A DNA stretch of 64,000 nt, taken from positions 310,001-374,000 of the forward strand of contig RCSZ01000014.1 in NCBI GenBank assembly GCA_014898425.1, in the 5' to 3' direction. The translations under genes were made by a program, and so were the position numbers. Shown here one piece after another: positions 25,834-36,296 of this stretch. The notes under the pieces were generated by a model. That model was not told the origin of the DNA, searched no databases, and saw nothing but the letters and a program-made list of their open reading frames with translations. Source of the stretch: Botryotinia globosa. Its lineage: Eukaryota; Ascomycota; Leotiomycetes; Helotiales; Sclerotiniaceae. The first letter of the stretch is position 1. Every line of letters starts with the position of its first letter.

Positions 25834-27058
25834 CTACTCGACTTCCATAGCCATCAGCCACTCCTCGCTCACCCTCATAAATTTGGCTACAAAGGCTTCG
25901 AGATGGAAAATAACCTTCGTACCCGTCTTACACCTGTGTTCATAAAATGCAGCCCATTTGACAATATCGCTCTTCAACGCATCATCCACCAATGGCATGA
26001 GTTTCCATGTTAAAGTTTTGAGAATGGTTGTAGCGGGGATACAATGTGTGAGGAGATCATAAAGTTGTGCACGGATTTTGAGGATCTGGGCAGGAGTGTG
26101 TTCGACGGTCATGCTGTGCGCGATGGTTGAGAGAAGTGCTTCCCAGTCAGGTGGTGGGATGGGGGTATTTTCTGTTATTGTCTCGCTGATGCTAGTTAGT
26201 ATGATATCTCTCGCAAAAGTATATATAGTAGAAAGAATAATAGGCGTGAAAAGGGTAGACAAAACGTACTTTTGCGCGTGTGCTGCCTCATACATCAACA
26301 GCGCTCTCCTCAGGTTTCTGCCACTCTCCTTGGCAACTCTTTCCAAGAATCCTTTACTGACTCCCCACCCTTCCCTCTTGCCACTCGTCTCAAGTACCTT
26401 CACAATGTCCCCCTCAGTTGGTGCTCCCACCCTGACCAACAACGTTCTACTCCTAATCGGTCCAATAATCCCCGAAGTACTATTAGCCACCAGAATCAAT
26501 CTAACGTTCCCACTGTATTTCTCCATCGTTCTTCTCAGCGCCGCCTGAGCATCACGACTCAACCCATCCGCCTCATTAATAACCACCACCTTAAACCTCT
26601 GCTTTGCACTCTGATCCACCTGCTGCGTCTGCGCCACTTCTTTGAGCAATTCCGAAATCACAACACGGTCATAATTCCCCACATCTGAAGGCGTAATTTC
26701 CAAATGATAGAGTGAAGAAACAATATTGAATTCGAGTTTTCGCGACGAAGTTGCCAATGCGAAGACACGGGAATCGATTTTTATTTTCTCCACGGCGGGC
26801 CCATAGAGTTCTTTAAGAGTACATACTATGCGAGTTTTTTTGCCCGCGCCGGAAGGTCCGTAGAGAAGGAGATGAGGGAAGTCGCCGGATTGTGCCTAGA
26901 TATGATCGCCATTGTGAGTACTTGCTACGTCAAGTACATAGACAGTGTATTGAAGAGATTGGTAAACCTACAAGAGATCTTAAACGATCAGAAAGATCGT
27001 CATGGTAGGTTAGTTGGTCAAGAGACCGAGGACGGTGCTTATCTACAATGAGAGCCAT
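25834..27058 (-). CDS. RFC5: replication factor C subunit Rfc5 (clamp loader)
   Basis: Subunit of the nuclear RFC clamp loader that opens PCNA and loads it at primer-template junctions (yeast Rfc5, human RFC3); also in the Rad24, Ctf18 and Elg1 complexes. Minus-strand exons 27058-26972, 26895-26270 and 26185-25834 give 1065 nt, 354 aa, exactly the usual size. The N-terminus MALIVDKHRPRSLDQL is standard. Walker A is GPSGAGKKT at residues 42-50. YHLEITPSDVGNYDRVVI and VVVINEADGLSRDAQAALRR follow, the second lacking a classical DEAD box as expected for this subunit. The C-terminal collar has YDLLTHCIPATTILK and IFHLEAFVAKFM. Oddity: the SRC motif reads SRT (IRSRTLLVR), keeping the arginine finger but losing the cysteine. 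Confidence 0.96.
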
Positions 27059-27602
27059 GTTGTAATTTCGTTGTAGGATTTGGAAATTGAGGTTTGATTC
27101 CCTTTGGTTTCTGGTTGGAAAACGTTCTGGAGACGCGATGAACGCGTTTCGCGTAAAGCTGTTTTGCGGGGAACCACGTGAAATTCTATGTTAGAAGGCA
27201 CCCAAGTTCAAAGGGTTTTTAACTTCGGTGTGAAGCTTGAGTAAATTGTTTTTGTTAGTTTTGAATCAGCTTATTATTTTGAGCTCATATACAAGATTCA
27301 GACAATGTTACCTATGAGGTTGTCTTTCCAACTCCTCAAGATAATAGGCAGGAAGACGAAAGTCGTCCAGGCGATTTGAAAGCAAGTGGTGTGAATTCAA
27401 GAAGTCTTATCTAATTCTACAAAAACATCTAAGTTCAAACTATCCCTCCGATGCCCCTTCTTCATGATATGATCTCTAATGCTATAATGTAAAACGCCGA
27501 CGCTTGAGCCAAGACCGCTAGGTATCTTTTAGAGAAAACATGATAAAAGTAAATTTCCCACAACTTGTTCTGCCTTCAACCAGACCTCCTATTTGGCCCC
27601 AA
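27059..27602. other. intergenic, rfc5 promoter and lipase 3' end
   Basis: No coding frame. It contains the presumed promoter of rfc5 and the 3' end of the lipase gene, both on the minus strand. Confidence 0.55.
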
Positions 27603-29057
27603 TCACAAAATAAACTCCTCATCCAACCAGTGCTTTAATACAATTCTTCCCTCATCAAAGCTCGGTTTGTCAACCCTAACAATAATAGCTGCATGACTAT
27701 GCCTGACCTTGTGAATGAAAACCGGGTACTTTCGCCAACCTACCTTATCTAATGCTTCTATCATTTTGAATTGATATGGTGCTAATGCCAAAGTAGGAGC
27801 AATTACACCAGATTTCTCTGGGTCGGCAATTTCGCTATGGAAAGATTTAGTCCGTTCTCTAATCAAAGGAGATGAAGCGGATGCCTCTTCAGAGTCTGAA
27901 TCAGAAGGCGTATTGAGGTATTCGTTGTCTTGGGTAGCATTGAGGTTCTCATACACATCTTCGACGGTTTCACGCATACTATTGATGAGCAGAGGGAATC
28001 GATAGTCGTTTGGTTGAATACCGGCTAAGCCTTGTTCATGCAGACGAATACGTTTGCTACTGCGGACAGTCTGAACGGCAGAGTTCAAAAGGAAAGCGAC
28101 GACACCGAATGGGATGAATACGACCAATGCTGCAAATAGAGGAAGATTTCCCAAGGTCTTCTTTGTGTTGGCCATGAAGCTCGTATTGGCATGTAGACTA
28201 GACTTGTCCAAAGGGGAAACCGGGTTGTGCCTGTCTAGAACAACATCTTCATAACCTTCTACGTAGTTTATTTTGACATTATCTGGATTCGAAAATGGAT
28301 CGGTGCTTGCAACTCCAGTGGTATAGTAAACGGCGCTTCGATCGTTAACAATGTTTGCATATAATGTCCTTCTCTCGAATTTGGCTAATCCCTTCAAGAA
28401 GATTGATTCCGGATCTGCCAGGATCTCAAGTAGCGGCCTTCCTGTATCTCTAAACTTGTCTATCGTAAATAATTGTCGCCCGGAAGTTGACAGGGTTCTT
28501 GCGCCCAGGACGTTCCAGATGTGATTGAGAGATCCTTTCAAAGGTGTGCGGACACCGAGATGTGGGCTAGCAAAGGTGGTAATATTCTATACATTGGAGT
28601 CAGATAGTTCATAATAACTCCTGCGTTCAGTATATCAACATACCACTGGCTTGATCTTATCGAAGAACCCCTTGCTGTCAAGTAAGCCAACAGAGTAACG
28701 GGCCACAAGGCCACCCAAGGAATAGCCAACGATGGAGAACCTAGTAATTACTTGACCCTCTCTCGCAAGTTTCTCGACTTCTTCCTCTATCTCTGCAGTC
28801 ACTCGCTCGCCACCCAACTCAATCCCATCATATGTAAAGCTACCACTGTTGCGTTTTGCGACCAATATATGAAGGGTATCCTCGGAATGTTTCGCTCGTA
28901 AAGATTTTGCCACTGACTCCAAATGAACTGGATTTCCCCAAAGTCTGCTCCGTCAGTATACAATGAGTCGCAGGGAGAGACGAAACATGTCCAACACTCA
29001 CCCATGAACAAGCACGCAGAGATGCTGAGCATCACGGCTGCTACCGGTATAATCCAT
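27603..29057 (-). CDS. DUF676 family lipase/serine esterase
   Basis: A putative alpha/beta-hydrolase of the DUF676 family, which includes yeast Lpl1 (a lipid-droplet phospholipase) and Rog1. Minus-strand exons 29057-29002, 28944-28644 and 28586-27603 give 1341 nt, 446 aa. The oxyanion region is HLCVLVHGLWGNP, the nucleophile elbow VGYSLGGLVARY (GXSXG, Ser about 94), and ITTFASPHLGVRTPL is the usual next block. A hydrophobic stretch, LPLFAALVVFIPFGVVAFLL, near residue 260 suggests membrane or droplet attachment. A catalytic His is likely in KVRHSHAAIIVR near the end. Splicing restores both the HGLWG and the SPHLG motifs, which supports the model. The physiological substrate is not known. Confidence 0.92.
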
Positions 29058-30555
29058 AACTTCGTTGCTGAAGAAGGCCCGGTCCAAAGAAGATAAAGAA
29101 AAGGGTAACAATGTGACGATGGGGGTTGGAATGCTAGTAGTGAGAAAGTGTCTCTAAAGACACTTTCCAACCACTAACAATAAGCACACTGTCGCGTGCT
29201 CGGGCTTTTTGGATGTCCGGCGTACGTTTTGAATGTGAGATTATGATGCGTTCTTTACAGGGATATCTGCAGCCTGGAATGCAGTTTTCAGGGTGCGCAC
29301 AGCCTTGAGGATTATTTGGGAATGTCCAGAATGGAAAATGGAAGAAACGATGGAAATTCTATTTATGGAGATGAAGATGACAATGACAATGACGATGAGA
29401 GTGAATGCAACGAGAAGAGCATTAGAAGAGCATTAGAAGAACATGAGAAGAACATGAGAAGAACATGAGAAGAACAGCCTTTACTTACTTAGTCAGGCAG
29501 GTACTGTCAAATGATATATATATATATATATATATCTAGATGTGATTGTGATAACCACTGCTTAACCTATAGGTGGATTCCCTCCTTCCTTGGCTCCCTC
29601 CACCAACAGATAGATAACATCGATAACGTTGATAACCCGACCAAAGATTAGAGGAATGATAGACGTACCGGTATCTCAAAGATATCTCAGAGGGTATCAT
29701 TCATAGATGCCACTGCAGAAGTAGTGGCTTGTCGTCGACTAAGATTCCGAGATTGTGTGCATCCATCCCCGATTCCCCGATTTGCCAGCCAGTAGGTATA
29801 TATTGTCACCGGTATATGATTTCTTGGAAGCCCACGAGCCCACCAAGGTAGATTCCCTGCTGAATTGGCAGACTCACACAGTGTCACACTCCTTAATCAT
29901 TGCCTACCTAGGTCGTCTGGTCTGGTCTGGTCGTGTAGTGCTCACTCACTCAAATCCTGAAGCGATAGTGTGATGATAGCCGAACAGCTGTTGCAATCTG
30001 AACCATCGGAAAGAACCTTGATAAACTAGAAACAATGAACATCAATCACAATCAATTCATTCGATCGCATTAATTGAACATCACGTGTACCCATCATTCA
30101 CATTCATCACCATCTAGAGGAAAGAAAGGAAGGGAAAAAAGGAAAGAACTCCAACTAGGAAGGATTGAGCTGCGAGTACCGTGCTTTGACTTCCTAGCAC
30201 CTTGCTTTGGATTGAAACTTGATCGCACCTCGTTGCCAAACAATCTCACAAACAAACAGCCTTAAGGTTCACGTGATATCTATCTATCTCAAACCCATGG
30301 TATTTTCTATTTTGCTTGGAAGCTCAGGAGATTCTTCATCTTTTATCAAAGAATTCATTGTAACTCTTGAATGGCTTGACTACCTATTGCTCACCTTCAT
30401 GCGAGATTTTCCATTGACCGAAAGTCACGTCAATCATGAAAAGGGGATGACTGAGTGAATATCTACCTAGCTTCTTCAACAATCCTATATCGACTTCATC
30501 TTTTATCAAGCTTTGATTCTTTCGCAATCGCAGATTTCCGCTACAATCTCTCAAG
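29058..30555. other. intergenic between divergent lipase and rex3 genes
   Basis: A divergent promoter region of about 1.5 kb. It has an (AT)n tract at about 29514-29535 and a gaacatgagaa tandem repeat (period 12) near 29435-29475. A pyrimidine-rich leader precedes the rex3 start. No supported gene. Confidence 0.55.
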
Positions 30556-32700
30556 ATGTTTACTACCAAGGGTCTTTTTTCGCAAACCAAATGCCCAAAT
30601 CGGGATAAGTGTCTGATTCCAAGATGTATATTTTCACATGATCATCGCGTCGTCCAGGCAGTATCAAATGGGATAGCACAAGTAAAAGCTACTCCAAAAG
30701 TCGATGGAAGTGATGGTGGTCAAGATGGACAACGAAAGCGTCAAAAGATTGATTATGGAGAAAGAAGTACAACTCCAACAACTGAGCCACCACCTTCGAT
30801 ACCGACCTTAAACCCGACCATCACTGCACAGAAAGCAGTTGATAACAAAGCCGTTTCAACACAAACGTCGAAATCCACGTCGATAGCTCGACGTGAGATT
30901 TCACCACCACCTCTACGCCGCAAATCCCAAAATGGCAACTCTACAGCATCTACATCATCTATGCCCGCTATTTCAAATAATATAAAACCCCAAAAACAAA
31001 ACGCGCCAGCAACAAGCAATGTCCAGAAAGTGGTATCAACTCCGGCCAAGAAGCCCGAGAAGCAAGAACCTCTCAATCCACGTGCACGCAAAACTGCACC
31101 AGCTGTTCATAACATCCGGCTCAGACTTGTTCAAGCTCTACATGACCAGTTGAAGCGTCTTAATTCCGAACTATCTAATGATGCAAATAATGAAGAGGAG
31201 GAACTTGTATTTTCGGATCAAGGATTGATCACAAGGGCATTAGATATGGAGGAAGCTGCGTGTGAAACCCCTACCATCTATTCCAATGTTGTCAAGAATA
31301 AAATCATGGTCTACAAGAGAATGACTGTCGCGCAATGGAAAGAGGAGAGAGCCAAAGAGATTGCCAAGGAGAAAGCCTCGAGAGCACCTATTTCAGATAC
31401 GCCAGCCAAGAAACCTGAAGGACCGCCAAAACCAATCGAGACAGGTCTAACTCCAGAAGAAGAATTGGCTATACTCCCAAGACTCTATACTCCCGTAACA
31501 GAGTTATCACAGCACGGATATGTCACCGATATTCCCACGCCTGCAGAAATTGAAATGGCAAAGAGCGGTATGGAAGCATCAAAAGGCTGGGAAGTTTGTG
31601 ATCGTTGCAAAACACGTTTTCAGGTATTCCCGGGTCGTCGAGAGGAAGATGGTATACTCGCATCTGGTGGCTGCTGCACATATCACTTCGGAAAACATTA
31701 TTGGAAAGATCGTTCTTCACTCGACCCCAAAGCCAAACGCGAGAAGAAATGGCGATGCTGCGATCAAATTATCGGAGAAACGTCTGGGTGTACCACGGCC
31801 GATCACCACGTTTTCAAAGTGACCGAGGTCAAGCGTCTAGCCGCGGTATTGAATTTTGCAAAGACTCCCGAGAATGAAGCAGACCCGCCCATTCCTACCC
31901 AACCCGTCTGTATTGATTGCGAAATGGGCTACACAGTCCACGGCCTCGAACTCCTTCGTTTGACCGCCACCTCCTGGCCTTCGGGCTCTCCCCTTCTCGA
32001 CGTTCTCGTCCGTCCTTATGGCGAAATACTCGATCTCAATTCACGCTATTCAGGCATCTACCCACAAGATATCACATCCGCCATTCCCTACTCTTTTCCC
32101 GGCTCACAAAAGATCGCCCAAAGCAAAGGAAAACTCCGCATCGTAGACTCACCTGCCATCGCCCGTACTCTTCTCTTCTCCTTCCTCACTCCCTCAACTC
32201 CAATCATCGGCCACGGTCTAGAAAATGATTTAAACGCTACCCGATTCATTCATCCAACCATCATAGACACGGCTTTATTGTTCCCCCACAAAGCAGGATT
32301 GCCCTATCGAAATGGCCTCAAAATGCTCATGCAAACTCTCCTGAATCGCAATATTCAAATGATCACTTTTACCGATGGAAAAGCAGATGGTCACGACAGT
32401 AAAGAAGATGCAAATGCGGCAGGCGACCTGGTTCGATTCCGAGTGGGTAAAGAGTGGGAGAAGATGCAGAGAGCAGGATGGAAGTTGAATAATGGAATCT
32501 TCGAACCCCCTGAAAATAACGCGGATGCGAAGAGTGGAAAGTGGTGGTTGGGTGAGAAGGCACTTGGAGAAAATAATGCAAATGCGGAGGGTGAGGGTGA
32601 GGGTGAGGATAAAGCAGATGTGGAGCATATGAATGAAGAGAAAATCGTAGTAGGTGTCTCTGCCGGTTCGAAGAGACGTAGAGAGGAGATGGAAGAATGA
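30556..32700 (+). CDS. REX3: RNA exonuclease 3 (DEDDh 3'-5' exonuclease)
   Basis: A 3'-5' exoribonuclease of the Rex family, acting in RNase MRP RNA and snRNA/rRNA 3'-end maturation. A single exon of 714 codons. A CCCH-type finger, CPNRDKCLIPRCIFSH, is at the N-terminus, followed by a long Ser/Thr/Pro-rich linker. A Cys-rich block around residues 350-420 holds VCDRCKTRF, GGCCTYHFGKHYW and WRCCDQIIGETSGC, as in other fungal Rex3 proteins. The catalytic domain runs from about 450: VCIDCEMGYT (first D and E), GHGLENDLNATR (second D), then HDSKEDANAAGDL (H and last D). An acidic Glu/Gly-rich tail ends in a basic cluster. All four DEDD residues and the His are present, so the enzyme should be active. 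Confidence 0.93.
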   Translation: MFTTKGLFSQTKCPNRDKCLIPRCIFSHDHRVVQAVSNGIAQVKATPKVDGSDGGQDGQRKRQKIDYGERSTTPTTEPPPSIPTLNPTITAQKAVDNKAVSTQTSKSTSIARREISPPPLRRKSQNGNSTASTSSMPAISNNIKPQKQNAPATSNVQKVVSTPAKKPEKQEPLNPRARKTAPAVHNIRLRLVQALHDQLKRLNSELSNDANNEEEELVFSDQGLITRALDMEEAACETPTIYSNVVKNKIMVYKRMTVAQWKEERAKEIAKEKASRAPISDTPAKKPEGPPKPIETGLTPEEELAILPRLYTPVTELSQHGYVTDIPTPAEIEMAKSGMEASKGWEVCDRCKTRFQVFPGRREEDGILASGGCCTYHFGKHYWKDRSSLDPKAKREKKWRCCDQIIGETSGCTTADHHVFKVTEVKRLAAVLNFAKTPENEADPPIPTQPVCIDCEMGYTVHGLELLRLTATSWPSGSPLLDVLVRPYGEILDLNSRYSGIYPQDITSAIPYSFPGSQKIAQSKGKLRIVDSPAIARTLLFSFLTPSTPIIGHGLENDLNATRFIHPTIIDTALLFPHKAGLPYRNGLKMLMQTLLNRNIQMITFTDGKADGHDSKEDANAAGDLVRFRVGKEWEKMQRAGWKLNNGIFEPPENNADAKSGKWWLGEKALGENNANAEGEGEGEDKADVEHMNEEKIVVGVSAGSKRRREEMEE

Positions 32701-34094
32701 GATGAGATAAAGTAAGATGAGATGAAATATATAATCAACGAGGAGCAGTACATTCTCATCGATCATTCTTTGCAAATTCCCGATTTCGATAGAAGATTAA
32801 GGCGTTCGGGCATCAAAAAACATAGGTACTTAAAATATGATTGATTACATGGATGGCACTTCTTCAGTCGTCTTCTTTGGGGTATTCTTCATAGCCGCAG
32901 GCACGCACATATCTACTTTGTTATTTGCTTGCTTGCATAATCCATACATACATACATACATACATACATACATACATACATACATACATACATACATACA
33001 TACATACATACATACATACATACATACATACATACACAGAGAGCTGGGTTCGCATTCGTCGACAAATACCTAACTAGCGAGGATTTTTTAATATGATGAG
33101 AGATTACTTTGTGGTGGGGGAGTTTACGGATTATAATGGCTCTATATCTATCTGTCTCCCAGGTGTATACACATCACCGCATCCAGATCTGATATTTGAT
33201 ATTTGATATTTGGTATCAGGAGATACACATACCTACCTAGTATACAATAATACTATGAGTAGGGACCTATCTAGACCATAAATACGTCTTTCTTTACAGA
33301 CCGTTTATTCATTCATTCATTCATCTATCTATTTACTGGGTATTCACATTCACATTCACATTCACCCCCCTCCCCCTCCCCCCCAGCCCTCGATCTCTTC
33401 CCTTGAAACCCCAAAGTAAAAAATTAAACTATCTCGGTATCATTTCATTCTCTAAGTATGTACCCAGTAGGTATATACCAATTTTTTTTGCTAATCATAC
33501 AATCCAATCGCGCCACTACATCTATCTATCCATCCATCCAGCGCTCATCCATTTATTCATCAATTCATGCATCTCTGATCCCTCAACATCCAGGTAGGTA
33601 TCTCCAAGACAAAACAAACCAAAACAAACCACACCACACCACACCACACCACACCAACCACACTGCACTCAGAAAATAACAAACGACCACCAAAACTATG
33701 AATTTTCTTTTTTATTATCCATGGAGAACATGCTTTTACCCATATATGCAGTGTGAGTATTTTTAAAACCCGTGACTGTGTGTATAGTCTAAGTCTAGTG
33801 ATCTTCCAACTCCCATTTTTACGTCGAAATCATATGTGATATTATACGAATATCAAATCTATCGACCAATTCCAGTTCCAATGCAAGTCCTAAATCAGGA
33901 ATATAAAAGGAAGTACTAGAATAATATATTGAATCCTGAAGGATATTTGTATACAAGTTGTCAGATGTCGGATTGAAATATTCTACAATGCACATGCGAG
34001 GTTTTGAAATAGCATAAAGCCGCATCAGACCATCATCATGACATCATATCATAGTGCAAGTCCAAGACCTGAGCAATGAGTCCGTAAAAGGAGA
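32701..34094. other. intergenic with several microsatellites
   Basis: No gene. It contains a long CATA array (32943-33035), ATTC/CATT and ATTCAC runs at 33305-33366, a C-rich tract at 33366-33385 and an ACCAC array at 33628-33660. The genes on either side are convergent. Confidence 0.6.
32943..33035. repeat. (CATA)n microsatellite, about 23 copies
   Basis: An almost perfect tetranucleotide array of about 93 bp. It creates an artificial open frame on each strand (Tyr-Ile-His-Thr repeats on plus). Length polymorphism is expected. Confidence 0.97.
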
Positions 34095-36296
34095 TTAGCG
34101 ACGACCACGTGGAGCACCTCGAGCAGGTCCGCCTCCGCCTCTACCGCGATAGGCTTTGCCACGACTTTGACCACCACCTCTAGGGGGGTTGTTTCCAGGT
34201 TTATGCTTTGGCTTATTCTTCTCTGCACTGCCACCACTACCACCACCTCTACGACCTCCACGGCCACCACGGTTCCCAGAAGGTCCTCTACTATTTTGGT
34301 TGCCGCCAGTATTGCCTTGGAATTGGAAGGAGGGAGCTTGATTGAAAGACTGCATTGGACCAGCTTGGGAGAACTGAATGTGACCATTTCTGGGGGCCAT
34401 GTTGACCTTGGGTTGGATGAAACCTTCATCATCATCGCTGTCATCCAAATTAATGGGATCATTGGCTTTTCCCTTGATGGTGAAGCTCTTCTTTCCACGA
34501 TTCGGAATTGAATAGTCATTACCTCCTAGAGAATGAGAGTCATCATAACTGTTGGGACCATCAAGAAATTTCTCCATGTTGCTAGTCGACCAAGACTTTC
34601 CGCCAGAAGCAGGTTTACCACGATATAGTCCACATTCAGGGCCAAAGTGACCTGGACGACCACAAAAGTAGCAAAATGCTAGAATAATGCGAACCTTTTT
34701 TATCTCATTCGAATCAGGAAGAAAACTTCTCCAGATTACATGACATTGATCCTCAAGATGACTTGTAGATTGGCATGTATTGCATTTGACATCATCTTTG
34801 ACAGCACGCAGCTTTTCAGGACATTGTGAGGTCTGATGGCCCACTTCTCTACACTTACCACAGATCGCAGTCCGAGGACAAGCTGGAGTGAGATGATCTC
34901 CCTTACTGCCACAAGAAGAACAAGCATTGTCAGAACATCCACTTCGATCATGTCCACTTGAGCCACAGATCAAGCACTTCCTAAGGATGACACCGTGGGT
35001 GGATGGGAAATATTTCAGAATTGCAGCATGGTCCTCTGGAGAGATACTCGGACGCAGACCCATTTCGCGTGCCGCCTCAAACTCATGATCATCATCTGCA
35101 TCAGTAGCAATACCACCATCTGATGAAACTTCCATTTCACTTCTGGCTACTGAGTCTGACGAACCATGATCCATCTGAACTGTCCCGGCTTCAGTGGGGA
35201 TCGTGCGATCTCTGGTCGGATCGATAGAATTTGTAACTGGGACGGGAGCAACCTGAGGGGACTCCTCGCCATTGGATTCTGTTATCAATTTGGACGTCGA
35301 AGCATTCTTCTGTTTTATCGGAGCTTCATCTTTGACTGAACCGTCATTGGTAATTGCCGGGGAAGCGTTTTTATCATAATGATTTGTCGCGCGGGCTAAA
35401 GTTGGTGGACCCTTTTTAGCATTCTTGAGAACCTCAATTGGAGACGGAGCTTCTGCCACAAGAGAAGATATAAATTGTTCCTTTTGTGGGATGTGGTTGT
35501 AGAAATAAGACAAGTAACTTTTGACGGCAGCCTTAGCACGTTTGTCTGGTAACGCACGCCCAAAGAATTCGTTGTTTTGCATGAGCGAAAGAAGGATATC
35601 AGAATAGGTGATATCCTTACTCGTGATGGGTTTGCCTTCCTCACTGTAAAGCTCTTGCAACTGAACATCACCGCCGCCGAACGAATAGCATCCTACAGGC
35701 TGATCCTTTTTTATTGGAGTTGGGTAAAAAGTCAACCCCTCTCCAATAAACTTCAGGCAGCTCTGTTGAAATTCTTCCGGCACTGGCCAACCATGCAGAT
35801 CTATTAGAGCGGAAACATCTTGAGTATATGATTCCATTAGAGCCAGTTGTTTATCCTCCCCTAGCTTGTTAAATTGTTTCTTGGTCATCGGCTTTTGCTC
35901 AGGTCGACCCTGAACTTTTTCAATGGCATTATTTGGGATTTGTTCTGGTTGCTTCAAGGGAGTGCTTTGAGACGGCGGTGGTTTCTTGCTCTTGAAAGAT
36001 GTTCGCAGTCCACTCTGTACGCCTTGATTCCAGGTTGCCGGTGATCCAACTTTTGCTTCAGACGTAAGGGGGCCTATCGATTCCTTTGGCAATGGCGAAG
36101 ATGTGAGATCGACCTCAACTTTGGCAAATTCGTTGGCGGATGGCTTTGCCCTCTTTCGAGGTTGACTTGCAGATTCGTCCGAAGAAGAATCGATCGTGAC
36201 AACTTCTCTACCTTGATCCGCGGAGGTTTGTAAAGCACGTTTCCTTCCAACCACATTCGATCGCGAGTCAACTACATCTTCTGCTGGTGAATCCAT
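34095..36296 (-). CDS. zinc-knuckle RNA-surveillance protein, Air1/Air2-like
   Basis: Air1/Air2 proteins are the RNA-binding subunits of the nuclear TRAMP complex, which marks aberrant RNAs for exosome decay. A single minus-strand exon, 733 aa. The N-terminus is disordered and acidic/basic with an early TIDSSSDES stretch of the kind seen in SUMO- or CK2-regulated regions. Five CCHC-type knuckles lie at about residues 440-555: CLICGSSGHDRSGC, CSSCGSKGDHLTPAC, CGKCREVGHQTSQC, CNTCQSTSHLEDQC and CYFCGRPGHFGPEC. Knuckle two has spacing C-x2-C-x5-H-x4-C. Between four and five is VIWRSFLPD, the linker seen in Air proteins. The last 70 residues are RGG-rich, a likely arginine-methylation and RNA-binding tail. 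Assignment to Air1/2 is by architecture; other CCHC proteins are possible. Confidence 0.85.
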   Translation of the reverse strand: MDSPAEDVVDSRSNVVGRKRALQTSADQGREVVTIDSSSDESASQPRKRAKPSANEFAKVEVDLTSSPLPKESIGPLTSEAKVGSPATWNQGVQSGLRTSFKSKKPPPSQSTPLKQPEQIPNNAIEKVQGRPEQKPMTKKQFNKLGEDKQLALMESYTQDVSALIDLHGWPVPEEFQQSCLKFIGEGLTFYPTPIKKDQPVGCYSFGGGDVQLQELYSEEGKPITSKDITYSDILLSLMQNNEFFGRALPDKRAKAAVKSYLSYFYNHIPQKEQFISSLVAEAPSPIEVLKNAKKGPPTLARATNHYDKNASPAITNDGSVKDEAPIKQKNASTSKLITESNGEESPQVAPVPVTNSIDPTRDRTIPTEAGTVQMDHGSSDSVARSEMEVSSDGGIATDADDDHEFEAAREMGLRPSISPEDHAAILKYFPSTHGVILRKCLICGSSGHDRSGCSDNACSSCGSKGDHLTPACPRTAICGKCREVGHQTSQCPEKLRAVKDDVKCNTCQSTSHLEDQCHVIWRSFLPDSNEIKKVRIILAFCYFCGRPGHFGPECGLYRGKPASGGKSWSTSNMEKFLDGPNSYDDSHSLGGNDYSIPNRGKKSFTIKGKANDPINLDDSDDDEGFIQPKVNMAPRNGHIQFSQAGPMQSFNQAPSFQFQGNTGGNQNSRGPSGNRGGRGGRRGGGSGGSAEKNKPKHKPGNNPPRGGGQSRGKAYRGRGGGGPARGAPRGRR

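Noticed and set aside
32837..33073. Open frames with Tyr-Ile-His-Thr or Met-Tyr-Val-Cys repeats
   Set aside because: Produced by the CATA microsatellite, whose period of 4 keeps all frames open.
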